From CAWHHZ01 sp963829355 (lineage in GTDB: Bacteria; Acidobacteriota; Thermoanaerobaculia; Gp7-AA8; JAHWKK01), in contig CAWHHZ010000004.1 of the NCBI GenBank assembly GCA_963829355.1, positions 227,322 to 291,321 on the forward strand: a stretch of 64,000 nucleotides of DNA. Reading direction: 5' to 3'. Below are positions 1 through 8,272 of the stretch, one piece after another. The translations under genes were made by a program, and so were the position numbers. The stretch's first letter is position 1. Each line of letters opens with the position of its first letter. The notes under the pieces were generated by a model. The model worked only from the letters and a program-made list of their open reading frames with translations, searched no databases and was not told the origin of the DNA.

Positions 1-1483
1 GTGGGAGAGCGATGTACGGATCATTCACGATGACGGGGCCTTCCGGCATTCCACGGTCGATGGCCTGCTGGATGATTCGAATCGACTGGCGCATCTCCTC
101 CATCCGGACCTCGTAGCGGGCGTAGTTGTCGCCCGCGGTGGCGATCGGAATGTCGAAGTCGTAGGTCTCGTATCCGAGGTATGGGAAAGCCTTGCGGACG
201 TCGTATGGAACGCCGGTGGCGCGGAGACACGGACCGGTGAAGCCCCAGGCGATCGCATCTTCCTGGCTGATGACGCCGACGTTCTCCATGCGCTCACGGA
301 AGATCCGGTTTTTGGTCAGCAGACGATCCACGTCATCGAGGTGCTTCGGGAGTTGCGTGATGAGCTTCTGGGCGCGCTCGAGGAAGTCTTCGGGGGCGTC
401 GACCGAGATTCCACCGATCCTGGTGTACGACGGAAGGAGTCGCGCGCCGCAGCACGACTCGATGAGGCTGTACATCTCCTCGCGTGGCGCGTACAGATAC
501 CAGAAGTTGGTCAGCGCTCCAATGTCGACGCAGTTCGTGCCGATGTTGACGAGATGGTCCGCGATTCTCATGAACTCCGAGAGAATCAGGAGAATGTGCT
601 TGGCGCGCGGGGGAGCTTCGATCCCGAGCATTCGCTCGACCGTCGTGCAGTAGCCGACGTTGTTGATGATCGCCGACATGTAATTGAGCCGGTCGGTGAA
701 CGGGATCACCTGCTGATAGGTGTGGGTCTCGGACATCTTCTCGAAGCAGCGGTGCAGATAACCGATCTCGGTGTCGGCTCCGATGATGGTCTCGCCATCG
801 AGCGTGACCGCGATCCGGAGCGTTCCGTGAGTCGCCGGATGGGAAGGCCCGAGGTTGAGCGTGACCTGTTCGAACTCACTGTCCTCGGGGGGATTCTTCA
901 CGACAGGCCGCAGCGTCGCGACGTCCTTCTCCGTGAGAAGCCAGCGCTGCGCGGGGTCGTAGTCCTTCCGCAGGGCATGTCCCTGAAATGCCTCATGGCA
1001 GAGGATGCGCCGCATGTCCGGATGCCCTTCGAACTCGATGCCGTACATGTCGTACGCTTCGCGCTCGAACCACTCGAAGCCCTTGAATACGGGAAATGCC
1101 GACGGGACTTTCTCGTCCTCGTCGACACGGACCTTGAGGCGCACGCGGTCGTTATTCTTCAGGGAGTAAAGCTGATAGACGACGTCGAATCGGCCGCTCT
1201 CTCGCTTCGGGTAGTCGACGCCGAACAGATCGAGAGGCATCTTGAACTGCAATTCCGCGTCATCACGCAGTGCAGTCAGCGTGGCGATGATGCTGTCGCG
1301 CTCGACGAGGAACGTCGGCATGTCCTGGTTCGGCTCGCGGACGATGCCGTGCGCTGAGATCTTCGATTCGATCTGTGCCGCGCGGGCGTCGATCTCTTCG
1401 AGCCCGGCAGGAATGTAAGGATCGCGGTTGGTTGGAGCGGGCCCGGTGTAGGGAACCGAGCTGAATCGGGTCATTGTGCTCAT
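1..1483 (-). CDS. nuoCD: NADH-quinone oxidoreductase subunit C/D fusion (partial, C-terminus beyond window)
   Basis: Fused NuoC and NuoD of respiratory complex I, part of the peripheral arm that passes electrons from the Fe-S chain to quinone. Reading the minus strand, residues 1-200 are NuoC-like, with a KGFEWFEREAYDMYGIEFEGH-type signature around residue 135. NuoD begins about residue 215 with LNLGPSHPATHGTLR, followed by GYLHRCFEK and the NRDPY/DRLNYMS region. About 494 codons are visible and the gene runs off the left edge, so the NuoD C-terminus is missing. The ATG lies in an ATGA overlap with the nuoB stop, so the two are probably translationally coupled. The fusion is known from several phyla. 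No nuoA is present upstream of nuoB, so this operon starts at nuoB or nuoA lies elsewhere. Confidence 0.95.
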   Translation of the reverse strand, partial: MSTMTRFSSVPYTGPAPTNRDPYIPAGLEEIDARAAQIESKISAHGIVREPNQDMPTFLVERDSIIATLTALRDDAELQFKMPLDLFGVDYPKRESGRFDVVYQLYSLKNNDRVRLKVRVDEDEKVPSAFPVFKGFEWFEREAYDMYGIEFEGHPDMRRILCHEAFQGHALRKDYDPAQRWLLTEKDVATLRPVVKNPPEDSEFEQVTLNLGPSHPATHGTLRIAVTLDGETIIGADTEIGYLHRCFEKMSETHTYQQVIPFTDRLNYMSAIINNVGYCTTVERMLGIEAPPRAKHILLILSEFMRIADHLVNIGTNCVDIGALTNFWYLYAPREEMYSLIESCCGARLLPSYTRIGGISVDAPEDFLERAQKLITQLPKHLDDVDRLLTKNRIFRERMENVGVISQEDAIAWGFTGPCLRATGVPYDVRKAFPYLGYETYDFDIPIATAGDNYARYEVRMEEMRQSIRIIQQAIDRGMPEGPVIVNDPYIALP

Positions 1484-2070
1484 CGCGGCAACTCACCCCG
1501 TATGATCTTTTCTCGCAGCTTCAGAATGCCGTAGATCAGGCCATCCGGCGTCGGTGGACAGCCGGGTACCCAGATATCGACTGGAATGATCTCATCGATG
1601 CCCTGGACGACATGGTAGGCGCGGTAGAAGCCGCCTGATGTCGCGCACGCTCCCATCGCAATGACGAAGCGCGGTTCGGGCATCTGCTCGTATACTTTCT
1701 TGAGCACCGGTGCCATCTTGTCGACGATGGTTCCCGCCACGATCATGACGTCGCTCTGGCGCGGGGAGAATCGAACGACTTCCGCGCCGAACCGGGCCAT
1801 GTCGTAGTGAGACGAAACCGTCGACATGAACTCGATGGCGCAGCATGCGGTGCCGAACGGAAGTGGCCACATCGAGTTTCCGCGCGCCCATCCGACGAGC
1901 GCATCCAGTGTCGATGTGAACCACGTCGCGCCTTCGCCTGGAGCGGCTTCGAGATCGCGTGTTCGCTCGGCAGGAAGAGTCAGAAGTCCCTTCTCGGCGT
2001 CGTCGCCGGGAAGCTCCGCTCTGTGGCGATTGATGATTGAATTTTCTACATTGATTTTTTCAGAAGGCAT
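1480..2070 (-). CDS. nuoB: NADH-quinone oxidoreductase subunit B
   Basis: NuoB carries the N2 [4Fe-4S] cluster that gives electrons to quinone in complex I. The expected cluster ligands are visible: the tandem cysteines in GTACCAIE, the cysteine in AMGACATSGG and the one in WVPGCPPTPDG. The start at 2070 (MPSEKIN) is preferred over an in-frame ATG at 2115, because a GAGGGG stretch lies upstream of 2070 and the extra residues are not family-like. An N-terminal extension of about 60 residues precedes the conserved core. The stop overlaps the nuoCD start by four bases. Upstream to zapA there is only a palindromic repeat. Confidence 0.95.
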   Translation of the reverse strand: MPSEKINVENSIINRHRAELPGDDAEKGLLTLPAERTRDLEAAPGEGATWFTSTLDALVGWARGNSMWPLPFGTACCAIEFMSTVSSHYDMARFGAEVVRFSPRQSDVMIVAGTIVDKMAPVLKKVYEQMPEPRFVIAMGACATSGGFYRAYHVVQGIDEIIPVDIWVPGCPPTPDGLIYGILKLREKIIRGELPR

Positions 2071-2283
2071 GGTGGGTGAGGTCCCCTCGAGAAGTCGGTT
2101 GGATTCTAGACACACGGGAAACTTTTCACAAGCGCAGCCCGCACATTGATGTTCAACGGGAGAGGTTCAAGGGTTGTTCCGATCCGGGCAACTGACACTG
2201 GCAGGTGTCTCCATCCAGACCTGGCGAGATCGGCAAGCCTGAGCCGTGGGCGGATGCGGTGCATCGGCATGGCGCCATGAACT

Positions 2284-2393
2284 GTCATTCCGAAGGAGCG
2301 GCTTCATCGCGACTGAGGAATCCGGGAGGGGGAGCCGAGACAGGATCGCCGACGGCTCCCCCTCCCGGATTCCTCGCTGCGCCTCGGAATGAC
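2284..2393. repeat. Family R1 palindrome (GTCATTCC type)
   Basis: The left arm begins GTCATTCCGAAGGAGCGGC and the right arm ends GCCTCGGAATGAC. Inner arms GAATCCGGGAGGGGGAGCC and its complement form a long GC-rich stem. It lies in the 430-bp gap between the divergent nuoB and zapA genes, which otherwise shows no gene. The same family recurs at 12351, 12512, 16797, 19721, 36597 and 38519. Confidence 0.85.
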
Positions 2394-2499
2394 AACGCCG
2401 TCCTTGCACCGCACGTAAACCGCTGTGCCTCCGGGATTTTACCGCCCGAACGGCCCGTTATTCATCTGGTATACTCACCGTCGGACGTGGCTATAAAAT

Positions 2500-2805
2500 A
2501 TGTCCACTAAATCGACAAGCGTAGAAATCTATGGAGAAACCTACAATGTTCGCGGGGAGGGTGACCCGGACTATTTGAAGGAGCTTGCAGAGCTCGTCGA
2601 TGCACGGATGCACGAGATCGCTTCTCGTGTCTCCACTGTCGATGTGAAGAAGATCGCGATTCTCGCAGCGCTCAATATCGCGGACCAATTTGCACGACAG
2701 CAGGGGCATCAACGAGCAGCAGCCGAGCATTGGGTGGAAAGAACGGAAGAACTGGAGCAACGACTCAGAATCGAGTTGGAATCTCCTGAGGAAAAAACGT
2801 TTTGA
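2500..2805 (+). CDS. zapA: Cell division protein ZapA
   Basis: A 101-residue ZapA homologue, which binds and bundles FtsZ at the division ring. The N-terminal VEIYGETYNVRG segment matches the ZapA globular domain, and residues 28-100 form the long helix that makes the coiled-coil tetramer (ELVDARMHEIA, KKIAILAALNIADQF, EELEQRLRIEL). The length is normal. No strong ribosome binding site is visible before the ATG. TATACT at 2469-2474 could be a -10 element. The downstream 6S RNA is the classic zapA neighbour in many proteobacteria and related phyla. Confidence 0.93.
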   Translation: MSTKSTSVEIYGETYNVRGEGDPDYLKELAELVDARMHEIASRVSTVDVKKIAILAALNIADQFARQQGHQRAAAEHWVERTEELEQRLRIELESPEEKTF

Positions 2806-2808
2806 TTA

Positions 2809-3012
2809 CGACGAGTCCCTGCGGGGTACGTGATGAGAAAAACCGGCTTGAACCAACTCTCATCAACCGGGAGTCCGAGTCTCGAGGTTGGAGCATGCCT
2901 CCGGAGCATTCAGGAGGAGCTGAAAGACCGAGAGCAGGACACCCACCTGCAACTCGCAGGTTCATACGGCCATACTCACACGGCCCACGCGGGGTGCTCT
3001 GAATAGTCGTCG
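2809..3012 (+). ncRNA. ssrS: 6S RNA (RNA polymerase-binding regulatory RNA)
   Basis: The gap between zapA and rny has no convincing gene but folds like 6S RNA, which mimics an open promoter and sequesters sigma70 holoenzyme. Visible pairing: CGACGA 2809-2814 with TCGTCG 3007-3012; GAG, CCC and GCG at 2813-2823 with CGC, GGG and CTC at 2988-2999; CGTG 2829-2832 plus TGAG 2834-2837 with CTCA 2975-2978 plus CACG 2979-2982. The apical arm pairs GTCC 2873-2876 with GGAC 2937-2940, TCTCG with CGAGA, and CCTCC with GGAGG. The motif GGTTGGAGCATGCCT resembles the conserved GGTTGGTGAGCATGCTC of E. coli 6S, and a 3' ACCTGC/GCAGGT hairpin is present. A T-rich run follows. Exact ends are approximate. Confidence 0.82.
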
Positions 3013-3076
3013 CTTTTCCTTCCTTCCCTGATCCATCCAATGCCACGCAAGCCTCCTCTCCGCAGGAGGTATGGAC

Positions 3077-4660
3077 TTGGATATCATCATCACGGTTGCT
3101 GGCGCAGTAGTCGGGGCCGTCGTTCTGTCCCTGTTGTGGATGGCGGTTTACCGCCGTCGCGCACAGGTGCAGATCTCAGAAGCCGAAGGGCATGCCCGCC
3201 GTCTCATGGAAGACGCGCGCAAGGCTGCCGAGGCGCGTGTCAAGGAAGCCGAGCTCGAAGCAAAGGAGCGGCTGATCCAGTCACGGGCAGAGTTCGAGAA
3301 GGAATCGCGCAGCACGCGTGAAGAGCTCAAGGCCGAAGAACGACGACTCCAGCAGAAGGAAGAGAATTTCGACCGCCGAACGGCTCAGCTCGAGAAGAGA
3401 GAAGCCGATAACGAAAGTAAGGCGCAGAGCCTCAGTCAGCGCCAGTCCTCACTCGATCAGAAACAGGCCGAGCTCGACCGGAAGCGGGCAGAGCTCGACA
3501 AGGCCGTCGACGAGCAGCGGCATCGCCTCGAGCAGATCTCCGGACTCACCGTCGAGGAAGCAAAGCGTGAGCTGACCCGCGGAATCGAGAACGAGGCGAA
3601 ACTCGAGGCAGCCAATCTCATCAAGCGGCTCGAGACCGAAGCGCTCGAGATGGGACACATCAAGGCGCAGAAGGTGATCGGGGCCGCGATCCAGCGCATG
3701 GCCTCCGACTACGTCGCCGAGAATACCGTCTCGGTCGTCGACCTACCCTCGGAAGACATGAAGGGAAGAATCATCGGACGTGAGGGACGCAACATCCGCG
3801 CGCTCGAGCTGGCCACGGGTGTCGATCTCATCGTCGACGATACGCCGGAAGCGGTCATCCTCTCCGGATTCGATCCGATCAGACGCGAAGTCGCGCGAAT
3901 CTCACTCGAACGTCTCATGCAGGACGGCCGAATCCATCCGGCGCGGATCGAGGAGATCGTCGAGAAGGTTCGGATCGAGCTCGAGGAGAAACTGTTCGAG
4001 GAAGGGGAGGCAGCAGCCTTCTCGCTCGGAATCACAGATATTCATCCCGAGGTGCTCAAGCTTCTCGGCCGTCTCCGGTTCCGGACCTCGTATGGGCAGA
4101 ACGTGCTCGTACATTCGCTCGAAGTCGCGCAACTCGCATCGCTCATGGCGACCGAGCTGGGCGCGAACGTCGAGATCGCCCGCCGCGGTGGATTGCTCCA
4201 CGACATCGGAAAGGCGATCGACCGGGAGATGGAAGGCACGCATCTCGAGCTCGGACGCCAGGTGCTCGAGAAATACGGCGAGAAGCGCTCGGTCATCCAC
4301 GCGATGGAATGTCACCACGGTGACTACGATCCGGAAACGGTCGAGGCCGTGCTGGTCAACGCCGCGGATGCGCTCTCGGCAGCTCGTCCAGGCGCGCGTC
4401 GCGAGATTCTGGAGAACTATGTGCATCGTCTCGAGCGTCTGGAGGCGATCGCGGATCAGATGGAAGGTGTTCAAAAGGCGTTCGCCATTCAGGCGGGTCG
4501 TGAGCTCCGGATCATCGTGAACGCCGAGAAGCTCCAGGACGAACAGGCAATCTGGCTGTCGAAGGATGTTGCCCGGAAGATCGAATCCGAGCTTCAGTAT
4601 CCGGGACAGATCAAGGTAACGGTCATCCGCGAGACTCGCGCGATCGACTACGCGAAGTAG
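3077..4660 (+). CDS. rny: Ribonuclease Y
   Basis: Membrane-anchored endoribonuclease that starts mRNA decay. One N-terminal transmembrane helix (about residues 3-24) is followed by a long charged coiled coil to about residue 170. A KH domain follows (GRIIGREGRNIRALE), then the HD phosphohydrolase domain (NVLVHSLEVA, GLLHDIGKAIDRE with the HD pair, and ECHHGD). The C-terminal domain is complete. The start is ambiguous. An ATG at 3071 lies only one base after the AGGAGG at 3064-3069, while the TTG at 3077 sits seven bases downstream with ideal spacing and gives a protein beginning MDIIITV. The ymdB gene follows after 11 bases, as in many phyla. Confidence 0.95.
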   Translation: MDIIITVAGAVVGAVVLSLLWMAVYRRRAQVQISEAEGHARRLMEDARKAAEARVKEAELEAKERLIQSRAEFEKESRSTREELKAEERRLQQKEENFDRRTAQLEKREADNESKAQSLSQRQSSLDQKQAELDRKRAELDKAVDEQRHRLEQISGLTVEEAKRELTRGIENEAKLEAANLIKRLETEALEMGHIKAQKVIGAAIQRMASDYVAENTVSVVDLPSEDMKGRIIGREGRNIRALELATGVDLIVDDTPEAVILSGFDPIRREVARISLERLMQDGRIHPARIEEIVEKVRIELEEKLFEEGEAAAFSLGITDIHPEVLKLLGRLRFRTSYGQNVLVHSLEVAQLASLMATELGANVEIARRGGLLHDIGKAIDREMEGTHLELGRQVLEKYGEKRSVIHAMECHHGDYDPETVEAVLVNAADALSAARPGARREILENYVHRLERLEAIADQMEGVQKAFAIQAGRELRIIVNAEKLQDEQAIWLSKDVARKIESELQYPGQIKVTVIRETRAIDYAK

Positions 4661-4671
4661 AGAACGAGACA

Positions 4672-5457
4672 ATGGTTAGAATTCTGTATATCGGCGATGT
4701 GGTCGGAAAACCGGGTCGCCGGGCGGTGAAGGAACGGCTCCCGGTGGTCGTCGACAGGGAGAACGTCGACTTCACGATCGTGAACGTCGAGAACTCGGCC
4801 GGTGGCTTCGGAGTCACCGGTCCGATCCTCGCGGAGCTCGACGAGCTCGGCGTCCATGTCTACACGACCGGCAATCACGTCTGGGACAAAAAGGACTTCG
4901 TCGAGTCGATGGACCAGTACGACAACATTGTCCGTCCTGCCAACTATCCGGCAGGCAACCCCGGCAGAGGAATGGTGATCGGCGAGACCGCCGCGGGCAC
5001 CCGCGTCGCCGTCATCCAATTGATGGGGCAGGTCTTCATGCCGCCATGCGGGAATCCCTTTCACGAGGTGAACGACCTGCTCGATTCCCTGAGCAAGGAC
5101 GTGAAGGTCATCTTCGTCGATATTCATTGCGAAGCGACCTCCGAGAAACAGGCGATGGGGCGTCACCTCAACGGCCGCGCCTCGATCGTCGTCGGCACCC
5201 ACACGCACGTGCCCACCGCCGATGAGCGGATCCTCTCCGGCGGAACCGCCTTCCAGACCGACGTCGGCATGAGCGGCGCCTATGACGGCGTCATCGGTTT
5301 CCGTGAGGAAGAGGTTCTGCACCGCTTCCTGATGAACACCCCGAGCCGAATGGAAGTCGCGAGTCGCGACATCCGGATGGTCGGCTGTCTCGTCGATGTC
5401 GAAGAAGAAACCGGCAAGGCCATCGCGATTCGCCGCGTCGATGAGCGCCTCGATTGA
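4672..5457 (+). CDS. ymdB: YmdB-family metallophosphoesterase (TIGR00282)
   Basis: A 261-residue calcineurin-like phosphoesterase of the YmdB family, whose Bacillus member hydrolyses 2',3'-cAMP and affects biofilm and sporulation fate. Metal-binding motifs visible are IGDVVGKPGR near the N-terminus, NVENSAGG, TTGNHVWD, DIHCEATSEK and GTHTHVPTADE. The end FQTDVGMSGAYDGVIG is typical. It lies 11 bases after rny, and the pair is a conserved operon whose products are both linked to RNA turnover. It converges with the TonB receptor gene across about 30 bases with no clear terminator hairpin. Confidence 0.93.
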   Translation: MVRILYIGDVVGKPGRRAVKERLPVVVDRENVDFTIVNVENSAGGFGVTGPILAELDELGVHVYTTGNHVWDKKDFVESMDQYDNIVRPANYPAGNPGRGMVIGETAAGTRVAVIQLMGQVFMPPCGNPFHEVNDLLDSLSKDVKVIFVDIHCEATSEKQAMGRHLNGRASIVVGTHTHVPTADERILSGGTAFQTDVGMSGAYDGVIGFREEEVLHRFLMNTPSRMEVASRDIRMVGCLVDVEEETGKAIAIRRVDERLD

Positions 5458-5487
5458 CGGGATCGCTCTCCGCCTGCCCGTTCTCCC

Positions 5488-7533
5488 TCAAAATTTCCCG
5501 CGAATCGAGAGTGAATAGATCGGACCGATGAGGCGGTCGCGGTCCTCGACGAAGGCGATCTCGCCCGTGCGGCGGCCCTCATAAACGATCCGGTCCCATT
5601 CACTGCGGGCGTCGAGCAGATTGCTGAACGTTGCGCGGATCGTGAGTCCGGCGACGTCCTTGTGCTCGACGAAAAGATCCGCCCACACCGGTCCCTCCCA
5701 CAACCGCCCGACCTCGCTCAGGCGGTAGTTCTTCTCGACGTAGCCGTGGTATCCGCTGCCGCCCCACGCCCAACTCGTCTCCGGCACATCTTGTCGGAAC
5801 CGTAGCTCGGTCTCGTACACGAGATTGTTGCTGATCGGACGCGTCTCGCCGGTGAGAGGATCCTCGAGCTGACTCTCTTCGGCGCGGAGATAGAGATCGA
5901 TTCGCACGCCACGTGCTCCAACGCCATCCAGGTTGAAGGTGGTATTGGAGGAGGCGCCATACACCACCGCGCTGTCGATGTTTCCAGGAGCCTCGCCCGT
6001 CTCACCGATCGGGATGTAGTCGATGATGTCGTCGATGAGCCGTCCATAGAGCAAGAGCGTCGTTGTACCGAGATCTCCCAGAGTGCGAACCATCTCGACA
6101 TCGAGATCCCAGCTCTGCTCCGGGACGAGATCGGGATTCGCCGCGGTGTGAGTGTCGTCGCGCAGATCCACCGAAGCCAGAAAATCATAGAAGTTGAGCT
6201 GGCCGACGCGCCTCGCCAGTTTCAGGTTCATATCCGTCACCGGCGACGCCTTCCACGCCGCAGAAATCTCACCTTTTGGCCTGTAGAAGCTGCGCGGGCC
6301 TTCCGCGGCGCCGGCATCGAGCTTCGAGTACTCTCCTCCCACGGAGAGCTTTAGCGCGAGAGTCTCGCTCAGCGTCCGGCCGTAACTTCCCATCAGTTCG
6401 AAGCGGTCCTCCTCGACGTGCGCGGTCGCTCCAGGGAAGGGGATCTCGTGGAACGATCCATCGGGGCGAAGCTCGAAGAGCGATGACTGGTTGTCGAGAT
6501 CGTTGAACGCTGCTTCACTCGACACCTGCCACTCTGCGCCGGCGGCTTTCCAGCGGTACTCCGCGCGTCCTATGGCCTCGCTCTCTTCTCCGATCCCGGC
6601 GAAACGATTCCCTGTTGCGGGTTGCTGGTCGTCGAGGGAGACGACGACGTCGGTCTCGCTCGGTATCCGGCTTCCGTTGTAGATGCCGATCAGTTTCAAC
6701 TTTCCGAGCCCGAGTCCGAGCTCGTAGTCGCCACCGATCTCATAGACGTCTCCCTCTTCATCGATGGTTACCTCACGATTCCGAGGCGATTCTCCTATGG
6801 TCGCTCTTGTTCCGGTCTCGAGATAGTCGAAGATGAGGCGCCGGTACGACAGGTTGAGGTTCGCGACATCGCCATCCAATCCGCTCCAGCTCAGCTTGGC
6901 GCTCAGCCGCGGGTTGTCCTCGTTGCCGCGCCATTGCTCATCCCGCGTCTCGATGAGGCTTCCATGGGAGTCATAGATCCAGGTGGGCCCTCCCGCCCCG
7001 CTGCGGTTGGCCCGGTTGTCGAGCCCCAGGGTGTATTCGATCACTCCCGACCTGCCGGTAGCGGAGAGCTCGAAGTTAGCCAGCCGCGGATCGGTGAAGT
7101 GCTTGCGAAACTGCGGAAAGTAGCCGAACTGGCCGTTGAGCTCGTCCGATCGGACGATGACATTCGCGACCTGGCCCGAGAGTCCCGCGACATCGAGCGT
7201 TGCTCCATCGACGATCTCGATTCGCTCGACGCTGCTGGCCGGAATGCGCCCCAGAGCCGTGACCACGTCGTTCGACTTGCCCGAGATCCGCTGACCATTG
7301 ACGAGAACGTTTCCCGTCGCGAGTCCGAGCCCCCGCTCCGAGTCCTCCTGTTTGATCGAGAAGCCTGGAACCCGCTCCAGCAGGTCGAGCGCAGTCTGCG
7401 GCGCAAATCTCGCGAAATCGGAGGGAACGAATGTCCGTTTGCCTGTTTCCTCCTTTTCCTGAGCTGCTGAGCTCAGGGGTACGGTGACTGCGCAAACGAT
7501 CAGCAGCAGAAGACTTCCGATCTTCGTATTCAT
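5488..7533 (-). CDS. TonB-dependent outer-membrane receptor
   Basis: A 681-residue protein with a Sec signal peptide (hydrophobic LLLLIVCAVTVPLSS, cleavage near SSAAQ). A plug domain covers roughly residues 35-130 (LLERVPGFSIKQ, NVLVNGQRISGKSND, VERIEIVDGATLD, GQVANVIVRS), and a beta-barrel extends to a terminal phenylalanine (YSLSIRGKF). It is shorter than siderophore receptors and resembles TonB receptors that lack an N-terminal carboxypeptidase-regulatory domain. The substrate cannot be told. A perfect 20-bp dyad at 7552-7571 lies 19 bases upstream of the start and probably binds a repressor. The same dyad occurs in front of the hydrolase at 57339. Confidence 0.88.
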   Translation of the reverse strand: MNTKIGSLLLLIVCAVTVPLSSAAQEKEETGKRTFVPSDFARFAPQTALDLLERVPGFSIKQEDSERGLGLATGNVLVNGQRISGKSNDVVTALGRIPASSVERIEIVDGATLDVAGLSGQVANVIVRSDELNGQFGYFPQFRKHFTDPRLANFELSATGRSGVIEYTLGLDNRANRSGAGGPTWIYDSHGSLIETRDEQWRGNEDNPRLSAKLSWSGLDGDVANLNLSYRRLIFDYLETGTRATIGESPRNREVTIDEEGDVYEIGGDYELGLGLGKLKLIGIYNGSRIPSETDVVVSLDDQQPATGNRFAGIGEESEAIGRAEYRWKAAGAEWQVSSEAAFNDLDNQSSLFELRPDGSFHEIPFPGATAHVEEDRFELMGSYGRTLSETLALKLSVGGEYSKLDAGAAEGPRSFYRPKGEISAAWKASPVTDMNLKLARRVGQLNFYDFLASVDLRDDTHTAANPDLVPEQSWDLDVEMVRTLGDLGTTTLLLYGRLIDDIIDYIPIGETGEAPGNIDSAVVYGASSNTTFNLDGVGARGVRIDLYLRAEESQLEDPLTGETRPISNNLVYETELRFRQDVPETSWAWGGSGYHGYVEKNYRLSEVGRLWEGPVWADLFVEHKDVAGLTIRATFSNLLDARSEWDRIVYEGRRTGEIAFVEDRDRLIGPIYSLSIRGKF

Positions 7534-7551
7534 CAGACCCTCTCTCTGGAA

Positions 7552-7571
7552 AACTATACGAACGGATTCGT
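7552..7571. promoter_or_regulatory. Dyad TATACGAA-N4-TTCGTATA, candidate operator
   Basis: A perfect 8-bp inverted repeat with spacer CGGA, immediately upstream of the TonB receptor start. Its size and symmetry suit a TetR- or MarR-type dimer. The core TACGAA-N4-TTCGTA recurs at 58948-58963 before another minus-strand gene. Confidence 0.6.
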
Positions 7572-7828
7572 ATATTGTTTTGACTCATCCCTCGGCGTGT
7601 GCGGCGAATCCTCGGCGTCAACTCGTAGAGCGATCATTCCTGCGGGTACGATGGCTCTCGAGGCTCCTGGTCTGCCGGTGATGTCCATTCGGTGATTTCA
7701 TCTAACGTCAGAGTCCGACGGTAGTTCAGAAATCGGTGACGAAGGAGCTTCTTCATGTGATGAAGCGGTGAAAGAGAAGCCGTGCGGAGGGGATGGACGC
7801 GCCGGCGGCGCGGAACAACGCAGTGCAG

Positions 7829-8110
7829 GGCGTCAGCCCTAATGGCGTTGAGTTAAGGGTGCGACCGAGAATCGTCATGCCGAGCGGGCGGGTGGGTGGG
7901 CATGCGAGGCAGCTCGCGAGTTTCGTACTCAGTGACGTCTGGGGCCGCTGCATGAGCGAGCGCCAGCTCCACGCCGACAGAGCACGTAACTTGCGAGGCC
8001 CCCTTCGGTTTCCCCCTCCCAGCACCCCTCAGGGCAGGCTCTCGCTTGCCCGCCCACCCGCCCGCTCGGGGTGACAATCGCTTAACTCAACGCCATTGGG
8101 GCGTCAGCCC
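7829..8110. repeat. Long imperfect palindrome, MITE-like
   Basis: This element occupies most of the 740-bp gap between the TonB receptor and the next plus-strand gene. The outer arms are AATGGCGTTGAGTTAAG (7841-7857) and its exact complement (8081-8097). The inner arms are GCCGAGCGGGCGGGTGGGTG with complement near 8047-8070. About 130 bp of unrelated sequence separates them. No open reading frame inside looks coding. The remaining parts of the gap (7576-7828, 8111-8272) show nothing recognisable. It may be a non-autonomous mobile element or a large transcript hairpin. Confidence 0.65.
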
Positions 8111-8272
8111 CGGGGTAGTGATTCGCAGAATCGGTGAGAGCCTTGCGCACGCGGGTTGCTCGGTAGATCCTGGGCTCGGCGCGGCCGCGATCGCGCATGA
8201 TGCTTCCATCTATCTCCCGGCAGCGACTATCATCGTGCTTCACTGGTGCTCGTCGCCGCGGTTTAATCCACC

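Noticed and set aside
341..1357. Plus-strand open frame of 338 codons
   Set aside because: It is antisense to nuoCD, whose minus-strand reading gives clear NuoC and NuoD motifs. High GC keeps the other strand open.
2071..2499. A missing nuoA in the gap upstream of nuoB
   Set aside because: The gap holds only an R1 palindrome; no frame encodes the three-helix NuoA pattern.
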